NCBI RefSeq assembly: GCF_003815715.1
Contig: NZ_CP033922.1
Location: 1,501,001 to 1,565,000 of the forward strand
DNA length: 64,000 nt
Source: Chryseobacterium sp. G0162
Lineage (GTDB): Bacteria; Bacteroidota; Bacteroidia; Flavobacteriales; Weeksellaceae
Direction: 5' to 3'
Position 1 is the stretch's first letter, and each line of letters starts with the position of its first letter. The notes beneath the pieces are model-generated. The model saw only the letters and a list, made by a program, of their open reading frames with translations, was not told the origin of the DNA and did no database searches. This document shows positions 9,209-16,396 of this stretch, piece by piece. A program made the position numbers and the translations under genes.

Positions 9209-10057
9209 ATGGAAGTTATAAAAAACAGAAAAATCCTTCAGGATTTCATTGAAAGACAGAAGGAAATGGGAAAAAGAATTGGCTTTGCCCCTACGATGGG
9301 AGCTCTGCACAAGGGACATCTTTCTCTGTATGAAGAAGCAAAAAAGGAGAATGACCTTGTTATTTCTTCAATTTTTGTAAATCCAACTCAATTTAACAAT
9401 CCTGAAGACCTTGAAAAATACCCAAGAGATATCAACAGGGATATCCTGATTCTGGAAAAATCCGGGCTTGTAGATGCTGTTTACATTCCCGAAGTTACAG
9501 ATATCTATCCTGAAAAAGCAGAAAGTCAACACTATGATTTTGATGGATTGGAGAATGAAATGGAAGGAAAATCCAGACCAGGACATTTTGACGGTGTAGG
9601 AACCGTTGTAGAGGAATTATTCAGACAGATAAAGCCTGACAATGCTTATTTTGGAGAAAAAGATTTCCAACAATTAGCCATTATCAGGAAAATGGTTGAT
9701 AAAAAACACCTACCCGTTAAAATACAAGGTGTTTCTATTTATAGAGCGGATAACGGCCTGGCATTAAGTTCAAGAAACCAAAGACTTCATGAAGACCGAA
9801 AAGAAGCTTCGAAAATCATTTATGAAACTTTAAAAAAAGTAAATGACTGGTTCAGAACTGTTAGTATTCCCGAAATCAAAGAAAGAGTAACCGATATTTT
9901 TGACAATCAAAAAGGAATGCAATTGGAATACTTCCTTATTGCAGATGAAAACACCTTACAGGAAACCGATTTTTTCTATAAAGACAGAAAATTCAGAGCC
10001 TTTATTGTGGTCGTTGTAGATGGAGTGAGATTAATTGACAATATGCATTTGGATTAA
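9209..10057 (+). CDS. panC: Pantothenate synthetase
   Basis: PanC (282 aa) condenses pantoate with beta-alanine using ATP, the last step of pantothenate (vitamin B5, coenzyme A precursor) synthesis. The nucleotidylyltransferase HxxH signature is in PTMGALHKGHLSL (His34 and His37); NPTQFNNPEDLEKYPR, GEKDFQQL and LSSRNQRL are the other family motifs for pantoate and ATP binding. Full length, cytosolic. It is a single gene on the plus strand, divergent from the GT5-like operon and followed by a hairpin terminator. Confidence 0.97.
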   Translation: MEVIKNRKILQDFIERQKEMGKRIGFAPTMGALHKGHLSLYEEAKKENDLVISSIFVNPTQFNNPEDLEKYPRDINRDILILEKSGLVDAVYIPEVTDIYPEKAESQHYDFDGLENEMEGKSRPGHFDGVGTVVEELFRQIKPDNAYFGEKDFQQLAIIRKMVDKKHLPVKIQGVSIYRADNGLALSSRNQRLHEDRKEASKIIYETLKKVNDWFRTVSIPEIKERVTDIFDNQKGMQLEYFLIADENTLQETDFFYKDRKFRAFIVVVVDGVRLIDNMHLD

Positions 10058-10093
10058 TACTTACTTCCAAAGGCTTTTCCTAGTAAAACATAG

Positions 10094-10125
10094 CTCTGAT
10101 CATATCTGGTCAGAGTTTTTCTTTT
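10094..10125 (+). terminator. Terminator after panC
   Basis: Hairpin CTCTGA...TCAGAG followed by TTTTTCTTTT, about 40 bases past the panC stop. Confidence 0.6.
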
Positions 10126-10269
10126 GAGTTATCTCCAAAGCATATTTTTCTTTAGGATTTTAAACATAAAAATACCATCATATCATCAAAGAAATATAGC
10201 CCATGTCTGTATCCGTTTTAGATATTACATCTCCTTTATTATTAACTATTTTATCCTTCAGTTAAATGC
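10126..10269. other. Intergenic stretch without recognised feature
   Basis: AT-rich sequence between the panC terminator and the tRNA operon terminator. I saw no open frame with coding character, no repeat and no structured RNA here. Confidence 0.5.
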
Positions 10270-10303
10270 AAAAAATCAAAGGCCTCCGGAAGGAAGCCTT
10301 TGA
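10270..10303 (-). terminator. Terminator of the tRNA operon
   Basis: On the minus strand a stem of about 12 pairs (TCAAAGGC...GCCTTTGA outer arms with an inner CTTCC/GGAGG part) is followed directly by a run of T. It lies 55 bases past the last tRNA, as expected for a minus-strand tRNA transcript. Confidence 0.75.
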
Positions 10304-10357
10304 AACACCAAATCACAAAATATTAATATGAAAAAAATTTACTTTTCAGTAAACTTG

Positions 10358-10430
10358 TGACCCGGCTGGGATTCGAACCCAGGACCCATACATTAAAAGT
10401 GTATTGCTCTACCAGCTGAGCTACCGAGTC
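10358..10430 (-). tRNA. tRNA-Lys (anticodon TTT), copy 2
   Basis: A 73-base cloverleaf on the minus strand: acceptor GACTCGG pairs with CCGGGTC, D-arm AGCTCAGCTGGTAGAGCA, anticodon loop CTTTTAA (TTT) and T-arm GGTTCGAATCC. The discriminator is A and CCA is not encoded. Identical to the copy at 10607-10679. Confidence 0.97.
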
Positions 10431-10488
10431 GGCCACAATCAAGAATAAATATAGATAAATATTCTTAATTATAAAATTTTCTTTGCAG

Positions 10489-10571
10489 TGCCTGCGACTG
10501 GACTCGAACCAGCACATCCTTAGGAAACCACCCCCTCAAGATGGCGTGTCTACCAATTTCACCACGCAGGC
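10489..10571 (-). tRNA. tRNA-Leu (anticodon GAG)
   Basis: An 83-base class II tRNA on the minus strand: acceptor GCCTGCG/CGCAGGC, anticodon stem CCATC/GGTGG with loop TTGAGGG (GAG), a long variable arm and T-arm GGTTCGAGTCC. CCA is not encoded. It sits between the two tRNA-Lys copies. Confidence 0.96.
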
Positions 10572-10606
10572 AATAAAATTACAAGATTTGTAATATTTAT
10601 TGCTAG

Positions 10607-10679
10607 TGACCCGGCTGGGATTCGAACCCAGGACCCATACATTAAAAGTGTATTGCTCTACCAGCTGAGCTACCGAGTC
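10607..10679 (-). tRNA. tRNA-Lys (anticodon TTT), copy 1
   Basis: A 73-base cloverleaf identical to that at 10358-10430, including acceptor GACTCGG/CCGGGTC and anticodon loop CTTTTAA. It is the first gene of a minus-strand Lys-Leu-Lys tRNA transcript. Confidence 0.97.
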
Positions 10680-10733
10680 GGCCACTTCATAAACAAGTTT
10701 TCATTTAAGTAATGTCCCTTGTTTTAAGTGGTG

Positions 10734-10762
10734 CAAAGATATGACTTTTTTCTTTATCTCAA
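10734..10762 (-). promoter_or_regulatory. Promoter of the tRNA operon
   Basis: The minus strand carries TTG (10760-10762), an 18-base spacer and a perfect -7 element TATCTTTG (10734-10741), about 55 bases ahead of the first tRNA-Lys. The ATG at 10741 on the plus strand overlaps this element, which argues against that ATG as the aroK start. Confidence 0.75.
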
Positions 10763-10794
10763 AACTTTTTCGCAAATTTGTTAAAAAAAAATTC

Positions 10795-11310
10795 ATGATA
10801 ATTTCACTAATTGGTTATATGGGAAGTGGCAAATCCCACATTTCCAAAATATTAAGCGATAAAATAGATTTCAAACTCATTGATCTTGATAAAGAGATTT
10901 ACAGAAGAAATAAATTAACCATTCCTGAGATTTTTGAGAAAAAAGGAGAAATTTACTTTAGAAAACTAGAAAGAGAGGCCCTTGAAGAAATATTAGCTTC
11001 TGAAGAGAATGTAATATTAAGTCTTGGAGGCGGAACTCCTGTTTATTATAATAATATGGAAATCATTAATCATAATTCTAAAAGCGTTTTTTTAAGAACC
11101 TCTGTAGGAACATTGGTTGAAAGACTTTCTAAACAAAAGGAAAAAAGGCCGTTAATTGCCAACATCTCTGATGAAGACCTCCCGGAATTTATTGCCAAGC
11201 ATTTATTTGAAAGAAATCAATTTTACAGTAAGGCCCAGTTCACGGTTGGCACTGACGCCAGAGAACCTGAAGACATTGTCAACGAGATAATAAAAAAGCT
11301 CTATCACTAG
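10795..11310 (+). CDS. aroK: Shikimate kinase
   Basis: AroK (171 aa) phosphorylates shikimate at the 3-hydroxyl with ATP in the chorismate/aromatic amino acid pathway. The P-loop is GYMGSGKS at residues 7-14; IDLDKEIYRR gives the shikimate-binding Asp, LGGGTPVY is the GGG substrate motif, and EKRPLI and RNQFYSKAQFTV are lid and C-terminal motifs. The open frame begins at 10741, but ATG 10795 gives the family start MIISLIGYMG and avoids the divergent tRNA promoter. It converges with the S4-domain gene across a shared hairpin that contains the aroK stop codon. Confidence 0.95.
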   Translation: MIISLIGYMGSGKSHISKILSDKIDFKLIDLDKEIYRRNKLTIPEIFEKKGEIYFRKLEREALEEILASEENVILSLGGGTPVYYNNMEIINHNSKSVFLRTSVGTLVERLSKQKEKRPLIANISDEDLPEFIAKHLFERNQFYSKAQFTVGTDAREPEDIVNEIIKKLYH

Positions 11311-11318
11311 AGCTTTTT
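11293..11318. terminator. Bidirectional terminator between aroK and the S4-domain gene
   Basis: Palindrome AAAAGCTCT atcact AGAGCTTTT with A and T runs on both sides; the aroK TAG lies inside it and the convergent gene ends just beyond it. Confidence 0.7.
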
Positions 11319-11321
11319 ATT

Positions 11322-11759
11322 TTAATCTTCATCTTCGGTTTCATTACCAGTTTCTCCGAAGAAATCATCCCAATCAGTAAAATCAGCATCAATATCATTG
11401 CCTACATAATCATCCATATCCCTTCTGTCTTTTTTGGTAGGTCTTCCCTCTCCTTTGTTTCTGTAATAATCCTGGGACATTTTACGCAGTTTCAACAATT
11501 CGTATTGTTCTTTATCAGTAACATCCTGTATATGAAGGGGAACTAATTTAGCTCCTATTCTGCTTTTAGGAATCTGTAATACCTTTATTTTATAATCAAT
11601 CTGGTTCTTACGAATCTTAATAACATCTCCCTCTTTTACCTCCTTAGATGATTTTACGGCAGACGTTCCTATAGAAACTCTATTCTTTTTAATCTCCTCA
11701 GCTGCAATACTTCTCGTCTTATAAAAACGAATGCTCCATAAAAATTTATCTATTCTCAT
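11322..11759 (-). CDS. RNA-binding S4 domain protein (Hsp15/HslR type)
   Basis: A 145-residue protein with an N-terminal S4 RNA-binding domain (MRIDKFLWSIRFYKTRSIA, then VSIGTSAVKSSKEVKEGDVI). The same architecture occurs in HslR/Hsp15, which binds stalled 50S subunits carrying peptidyl-tRNA. The C-terminal third is charged and ends in an acidic tail (DDFFGETGNETEDED), somewhat different from E. coli Hsp15. Cytosolic. It is divergent from the following lipoprotein gene and convergent with aroK. The exact RNA target in flavobacteria is not known to me. Confidence 0.88.
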   Translation of the reverse strand: MRIDKFLWSIRFYKTRSIAAEEIKKNRVSIGTSAVKSSKEVKEGDVIKIRKNQIDYKIKVLQIPKSRIGAKLVPLHIQDVTDKEQYELLKLRKMSQDYYRNKGEGRPTKKDRRDMDDYVGNDIDADFTDWDDFFGETGNETEDED

Positions 11760-11768
11760 ATTTTTTTA

Positions 11769-11776
11769 TACTTTTG
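11769..11776 (+). promoter_or_regulatory. Candidate -7 element for the FKBP-like lipoprotein gene
   Basis: TACTTTTG matches TAnnTTTG and ends 38 bases before ATG 11815. No convincing -33 TTG. Confidence 0.45.
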
Positions 11777-11814
11777 CCGTTATATTATTTGTAAAGTAAT
11801 TAAAGTTTTTTGAA

Positions 11815-12549
11815 ATGAAAAAAATATTTTTATATATCCTTGCCGGATCTTTATGTTTTTCCGCATGTAAAAAAGATGATGAAGTAAATACTTACCAGGA
11901 ACCCGCAGATATTAATGTACAGAACACATATGACGATCAAGCTATTACAAAATTCCTGGATGAAAATTATCTGGATGCACAAGGGAATATAAAAGCTTTC
12001 AGTGCCACTGATACTTCTGATGATAATGAGAAGAAATTATCACAATTGAAGGTTGAAAAGCTTCCTTCAGGAACAATTTATATCATGAGAAATGGAGCAC
12101 AACCTGCCCCAGGCAACGGTAAAGTAATTGGTACTGATGATATCATTAAAATAATGGGTAGAGCTGATGCTTATCTGGCTATTGATAACAATGGAACTCC
12201 TGTATTTTCTGCTAAGAGTCCATTTTTAAACACTATTGATGATAGCACAATTCCAGTGGTTGACCCAGCTTATTATTATGCAAAGAAAAGTACAAGAGTG
12301 AACAATGGTAGAGAAAGAGACTATTTTGAAATACCTGGTTTCAGAGAAGCATTACAGAAGTTTACCGCTTTTAAAGATTTACCAAATGAAACACCTTACA
12401 ACCTTCAAGGGGTAATTATTGTACCTTCAAGAGCTGCTTTTGCTCGAAATGCTTACTATCCTTATGGTGGGTACAATTATAGAAACAAATCATTTGTTTT
12501 CAATTTCCAGATCTACGGAACTGAGACAAGACCTACCGATGATAAATAA
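11815..12549 (+). CDS. Lipoprotein resembling a degenerate FKBP-type domain
   Basis: A 244-residue lipoprotein: signal MKKIFLYILAGSLCFSAC with the lipid Cys at residue 18, then KKDDEVN. The middle and end follow the layout of FKBP peptidyl-prolyl isomerases (SGTIYIMRNGAQPAPGNGK, then PGFREALQKF, then QGVIIVPSRAAFARNAYY where FKBPs have the P..AYG element), but the central Y.G.L.dG..F signature is poorly kept, so enzyme activity is doubtful. GldI-like periplasmic FKBPs are the nearest comparison. Single gene with its own terminator, divergent from the S4-domain gene. Confidence 0.65.
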   Translation: MKKIFLYILAGSLCFSACKKDDEVNTYQEPADINVQNTYDDQAITKFLDENYLDAQGNIKAFSATDTSDDNEKKLSQLKVEKLPSGTIYIMRNGAQPAPGNGKVIGTDDIIKIMGRADAYLAIDNNGTPVFSAKSPFLNTIDDSTIPVVDPAYYYAKKSTRVNNGRERDYFEIPGFREALQKFTAFKDLPNETPYNLQGVIIVPSRAAFARNAYYPYGGYNYRNKSFVFNFQIYGTETRPTDDK

Positions 12550-12556
12550 AAACAAG

Positions 12557-12579
12557 CCGTCTATAAGAGACGGTTTTTT
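12557..12579 (+). terminator. Terminator after the FKBP-like lipoprotein gene
   Basis: Stem CCGTCT ataag AGACGG followed by TTTTTT, 8 bases past the stop codon. Confidence 0.85.
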
Positions 12580-12652
12580 ATTATCATTATTAAACTAAAG
12601 CATTATGTTTTTTCAAGAATAGGACAAAACATTTATCAAGTTTAACAGATAT

Positions 12653-12691
12653 AAAAAAACAGATTAGAGGTATATTCTAATCTGTTTTTTT
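12653..12691. terminator. Bidirectional terminator between convergent genes
   Basis: Stem AACAGATTAG/CTAATCTGTT flanked by an A run on the left and a T run on the right, so it can serve both strands. A second smaller hairpin, GGCTGT ctt tACAGCC, lies at 12701-12716 next to the end of the minus-strand gene. Confidence 0.75.
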
Positions 12692-12727
12692 ATTTATTAA
12701 GGCTGTCTTTACAGCCATCTGATTAAA

Positions 12728-14245
12728 TTAAGATCTCGCTTTCTGCTTTACATTTCCTAAAATATCAGGGAAATAAAGATCTGCAAGGTGGTCAAATTCA
12801 TCTCCTCTCATAAACATCGTAGCGTCTACTTCTTCATAAGAACTTCTTCCTGCTGCTGCAATCAGCTCATTGCAAGTATGAAGGGTATTTTTATGGAAAT
12901 GATATACTCTTTCTGCCTTATCTGTAACGTCAAGCCCTTTAATAAGCATTTTATCTTGTGTAGCCACTCCTGTCGGACAATTATTGGAATTACATCTTAA
13001 GGCCTGGATACATCCCAGCGAGAACATAAATCCTCTTGCATTATTACACATATCCGCTCCCATCGCTACCGCTCTTAAGATATCTAAACTTGTAAGTACT
13101 TTACCACTGGCTATTACTCTCAGCTTATTTCTCAGGTTATAATTATTAAGGGTTCTGTTGACAAAGATCAAAGCAGGCTCTAACGGCATTCCCACTCCGT
13201 CTGAGAATTCAGGTGGTGCGGCACCTGTTCCCCCTTCTGCTCCATCAATCGTTATAAAATCAGGATAGATCTTCAATACATTCATTTGTACACAGATATC
13301 TTCAAATTCTTTAGTATCACCAATACAAAGTTTAAATCCAATAGGCTTCCCTCCTGAAAGTTCTCTTAATTCCTGTACAAATTTCAACAATCCGGCAGCA
13401 TTTGAAAATGCAGTGTGTGATGGTGGAGAAATTATGGTCATTCCTGGCTTTACATGACGAATAGCTGCAATTTCCGGGGTATTCTTCACCCCCGGAAGTA
13501 CTCCTCCGTGTCCTGGTTTTGCTCCTTGTGATAATTTAATCTCAATCATTTTAACATTAGGAAGCGTTGCATATTTTTTAAATAATTCAGGATTAAATTT
13601 CCCTTCTTCATCGCGACATCCAAAATATCCTGTACCGATCTGCCAGCATAAATCTCCTCCTTCCAGGTGGTGAGGAGAAACCCCTCCTTCTCCTGTATTA
13701 TGAAAGAAATTTCCTTTTTTAGCTCCTCTGTTTAATGAAATCTGTGCCCTGTCACTCAATGCACCAAAACTCATTGCAGAGATGTTAAATAAAGAAGCAT
13801 GGTAAGGCTGTGTACACTGCTCTCCTCCTACCCAAACTCTCGGAAGTTCTTCTGATGGAGATTTTGCATAAATAGAATGCTTAATTCCCTCATATTTTCT
13901 ATGATTTACTTCTAACTGAGTTCCGAAAGCTACAGTATCACTAAGATTTTTAGCACGTCTGTATACGGCAGAACGTTGATTTCTTGGGAACGGTTTCCCA
14001 TCTGTCTCCCTTTCAATGAAATATTGCTGCATTTCGGGTGAAATACTTTCGAAAAAATACCTGAAGTACCCCAGTACCGGGAAGTTCCTCAAAATAGCAT
14101 GTTTCGATTGGTAAGCATTGTAAACTCCCAATGCATAAATAGCGGATAACAGCGTCGGTATCCAGTAATGCGCTTTTATCAGCAGTGCTACAATCCAGGT
14201 AGCAGCTACTAATACAATTCCCCAAGATAAAAACTTATCTCTCAT
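12728..14245 (-). CDS. FMN-binding glutamate synthase family protein, membrane-anchored
   Basis: A 505-residue protein with the FMN/glutamate-synthase (GltB central and FMN) domain alone, lacking the glutaminase and GXGXG domains of GltB. Two hydrophobic helices at about residues 6-24 and 28-42 suggest inner-membrane anchoring. The FMN barrel shows HNTGEGGVSPHH, EIKLSQGAKPGHGGVLPG and DGAEGGTGAAP. The cysteines of GCIQALRCNSNNCPTG correspond to the 3Fe-4S ligands of GltB. Known homologues are annotated as glutamate synthase-related; the real substrate is unknown. Followed by hairpins at 12653-12716. Confidence 0.88.
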   Translation of the reverse strand: MRDKFLSWGIVLVAATWIVALLIKAHYWIPTLLSAIYALGVYNAYQSKHAILRNFPVLGYFRYFFESISPEMQQYFIERETDGKPFPRNQRSAVYRRAKNLSDTVAFGTQLEVNHRKYEGIKHSIYAKSPSEELPRVWVGGEQCTQPYHASLFNISAMSFGALSDRAQISLNRGAKKGNFFHNTGEGGVSPHHLEGGDLCWQIGTGYFGCRDEEGKFNPELFKKYATLPNVKMIEIKLSQGAKPGHGGVLPGVKNTPEIAAIRHVKPGMTIISPPSHTAFSNAAGLLKFVQELRELSGGKPIGFKLCIGDTKEFEDICVQMNVLKIYPDFITIDGAEGGTGAAPPEFSDGVGMPLEPALIFVNRTLNNYNLRNKLRVIASGKVLTSLDILRAVAMGADMCNNARGFMFSLGCIQALRCNSNNCPTGVATQDKMLIKGLDVTDKAERVYHFHKNTLHTCNELIAAAGRSSYEEVDATMFMRGDEFDHLADLYFPDILGNVKQKARS

Positions 14246-14298
14246 GAATGTAGTATTTAAAGTTTAAAAATAAATTTAGTGGAAATTTTGCAAAGAGC

Positions 14299-15645
14299 CT
14301 ATGCTTTTGCTAAAAAATTTTGGTAGGAAGATTGCACAGAAACTGTGCCATCTGACAGGATTTTTTCTAAATTTAGAAATTCGATTTGATTGACGAAGGC
14401 AGGGTCAAAGTCTTTCTGAACTCTCACATAGTTTTCTGTGAAGCCAAACATTTTCCCGTCTTTATTTTCGTGCTCCCAAAGTACAGGAAGCGTTTTTCCA
14501 AGTTGAGTCTGATAAAATGCCATTTTTTTCTTTTCAGAAAGAATTCTAAGCATTTTATTACGTTTTTTCCTTTCTGCGATCTGAACGACTCCATCCATAG
14601 CAGCGGCTTCAGTATTCTCTCTTTCAGAATAAGTAAATACATGAAGGTACGTGATAGGAAGTTCATTAAGAAAATTATAAGTTTCCATAAACTTCTCTTC
14701 CGTTTCTCCAGGGAATCCAACAATAACGTCCACGCCGATAGCAGCGTCAGGCATTACCTCACGGATTTTGTTTACTCTGTCATTGTACAGCTTAGTCAAA
14801 TAACGACGTTTCATTTTTTTCAATAAATCATCGCATCCGGATTGTAACGGAATATGAAAATGTGGAACAAAGCTTCTGCTTTTAGAAACCAGTTCAATAC
14901 TTTCATCCTTTAAAAGATTAGGTTCAATGGAGGAAATACGGATTCTTTCAATTCCTTCCACCTTATCCAATTCTGAAATAAGATCCAAAAAAGTATGTTC
15001 ATGTCGTTTGTTTCCAAACTCACCTTTACCATAATCACCGATATTGACTCCGGTAAGAACGATTTCCTTGATGTCTTTTGCTGCAATTTCTGTAGCATTT
15101 TTAAGAACATTATCGATGGTATCTGAGCGAGAAATCCCTCTTGCTAATGGAATCGTACAATAAGTACATTTGTAATCACATCCGTCTTGAACTTTCAGGA
15201 ATGCTCTTGTTCTGTCTCCAATAGAATAACTTCCGATAAAGAAATCCGTTTCCTCAATCTCGCATGAATGAACGATACCCTCGTTGTCTGATTTTTCTAA
15301 ATCATCAAGGTAGCTTAGAATATTGAATTTTTCTTTAGCTCCTAACACAAGGTCTACACCTTCAATTTGTGAAATTTCTTCAGGTTTCAGCTGTGCATAA
15401 CATCCAACAATAACCACCAGTCCATCAGGATTGGCTTTCATTGCTCTTTTTACATGAAGCTTACATTCACGGTCAGCGTTTTCTGTGACTGAACATGTAT
15501 TGATTACGTAAATGTTTGCCTTCTCATCAAAGTTCACCTTATCATAACCTGCATCTGTTAATTGACGGGCAATAGTAGATGTTTCTGCAAAATTTAATTT
15601 GCAGCCAAGTGTATGATACGCGGCAGTTCTTTGAAAAGCAGACAT
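14299..15645 (-). CDS. mtaB: tRNA (t6A37) methylthiotransferase MtaB
   Basis: MtaB (448 aa) is a radical SAM enzyme that adds a methylthio group to N6-threonylcarbamoyladenosine at position 37 of tRNAs reading ANN codons. The three N-terminal cluster cysteines are Cys15 (TLGCKLNFAE), Cys51 (INTCSVTENAD) and Cys82 (VGCYAQ). The radical SAM triad is Cys156, Cys160 and Cys163 in GCDYKCTYC. A C-terminal TRAM-like region follows. CKLN and the length separate it from MiaB and RimO. Its promoter lies at 15671-15699 and the gene converges on nothing; the gltB-like gene follows in the same direction. Confidence 0.94.
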   Translation of the reverse strand: MSAFQRTAAYHTLGCKLNFAETSTIARQLTDAGYDKVNFDEKANIYVINTCSVTENADRECKLHVKRAMKANPDGLVVIVGCYAQLKPEEISQIEGVDLVLGAKEKFNILSYLDDLEKSDNEGIVHSCEIEETDFFIGSYSIGDRTRAFLKVQDGCDYKCTYCTIPLARGISRSDTIDNVLKNATEIAAKDIKEIVLTGVNIGDYGKGEFGNKRHEHTFLDLISELDKVEGIERIRISSIEPNLLKDESIELVSKSRSFVPHFHIPLQSGCDDLLKKMKRRYLTKLYNDRVNKIREVMPDAAIGVDVIVGFPGETEEKFMETYNFLNELPITYLHVFTYSERENTEAAAMDGVVQIAERKKRNKMLRILSEKKKMAFYQTQLGKTLPVLWEHENKDGKMFGFTENYVRVQKDFDPAFVNQIEFLNLEKILSDGTVSVQSSYQNFLAKA

Positions 15646-15670
15646 GTGTTACTTCTGAATTTTATGGGTG

Positions 15671-15699
15671 CAAAGATAGTAATTTTAATAATAATCCAA
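15671..15699 (-). promoter_or_regulatory. Promoter of mtaB
   Basis: Minus strand: TTG (15697-15699), 18-base spacer, perfect -7 element TATCTTTG (15671-15678), 25 bases ahead of ATG 15645. Confidence 0.75.
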
Positions 15700-15711
15700 G
15701 ATTGATTCAGT

Positions 15712-16302
15712 CTATTGTTTATATTCTTGTCTTACTTCCGGGCTGTTTTGAAAGCAGACAGGCGATGAATTGGCATCAGATTCTTCTGCAGAAAATTTGT
15801 TTTTCATTTCTGTATTAAACTCTTGCGATTTGTTTCTGGCAATAGAAAGTGTATTCCAATCTTCATTTTTAATCATTTTAGCAATATAAACAATCTGCCC
15901 GATATGATATGGATAATGAGCCAGTTGTCTGAAAACAGCATCAATAACCGAATGCCCTTCTCCTCTTATATAAATCGTATCATAAAAATTTTCATCATTG
16001 ATTTGACCTAAGGCGTCAAAAAAACATTTCCAGCCTCTTTCCCAAAATGCAAGAACCTCATCTTTGGTTTTAAAAGTATTCACAAATTCTTCATCTCGGT
16101 GACGCCAGGATTTTTCACCATCTTCAGTAAGAAAATTAGTCCATCTTGACAACATATTTCCTGCAAGATGATGGACAATGACTGCAATGGAGTTACTTTC
16201 TTCATTATACTGCCAAAAAATCTGTTCATCTGATAGTTGCTCGAATGATTTATCACCCAGGGATTTATAGTATTCAAAGCGTTTTATAAAGAGGTCTTTC
16301 AT
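15712..16302 (-). CDS. DinB-like four-helix protein (DUF1572 type)
   Basis: A 196-residue protein of the DinB/YfiT four-helix-bundle superfamily. The metal-site histidines appear as AVIVHHLAGNM (first helix pair) and RQLAHYPYHIGQIVYIAK near the C-terminus, a pattern typical of DUF1572 members. These bundles bind a divalent metal, and some act as thiol-dependent transferases; the substrate here is unknown. ATG 16302 (MKDLFIKRFEYY) is chosen over the longer frame to 16350 because the terminator hairpin of the upstream gene (16343-16368) would fall inside the longer version. Confidence 0.82.
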   Translation of the reverse strand: MKDLFIKRFEYYKSLGDKSFEQLSDEQIFWQYNEESNSIAVIVHHLAGNMLSRWTNFLTEDGEKSWRHRDEEFVNTFKTKDEVLAFWERGWKCFFDALGQINDENFYDTIYIRGEGHSVIDAVFRQLAHYPYHIGQIVYIAKMIKNEDWNTLSIARNKSQEFNTEMKNKFSAEESDANSSPVCFQNSPEVRQEYKQ

Positions 16303-16342
16303 GCTTTCTATTTTAGTAACTAAAGTAAAAAAATCAAATAGA

Positions 16343-16368
16343 AAAACCACCTCAGTAGAAGTGGTTTT
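16343..16368 (-). terminator. Terminator of the T9SS cargo gene
   Basis: On the minus strand AAAACCAC...GTGGTTTT with a 10-base loop is followed by TCTATTTG, 28 bases past the stop of the upstream gene. Confidence 0.75.
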
Positions 16369-16396
16369 ATCTATGTATTTTATTTATGGTATATCA

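Noticed and set aside
10323..10517. A 64-codon minus-strand open frame
   Set aside because: It covers a tRNA-Lys and part of tRNA-Leu; the tRNA cloverleafs explain the sequence.
16303..16350. Longer N-terminus for the DinB-like protein
   Set aside because: The terminator hairpin of the upstream gene lies inside it, and the family start fits ATG 16302.
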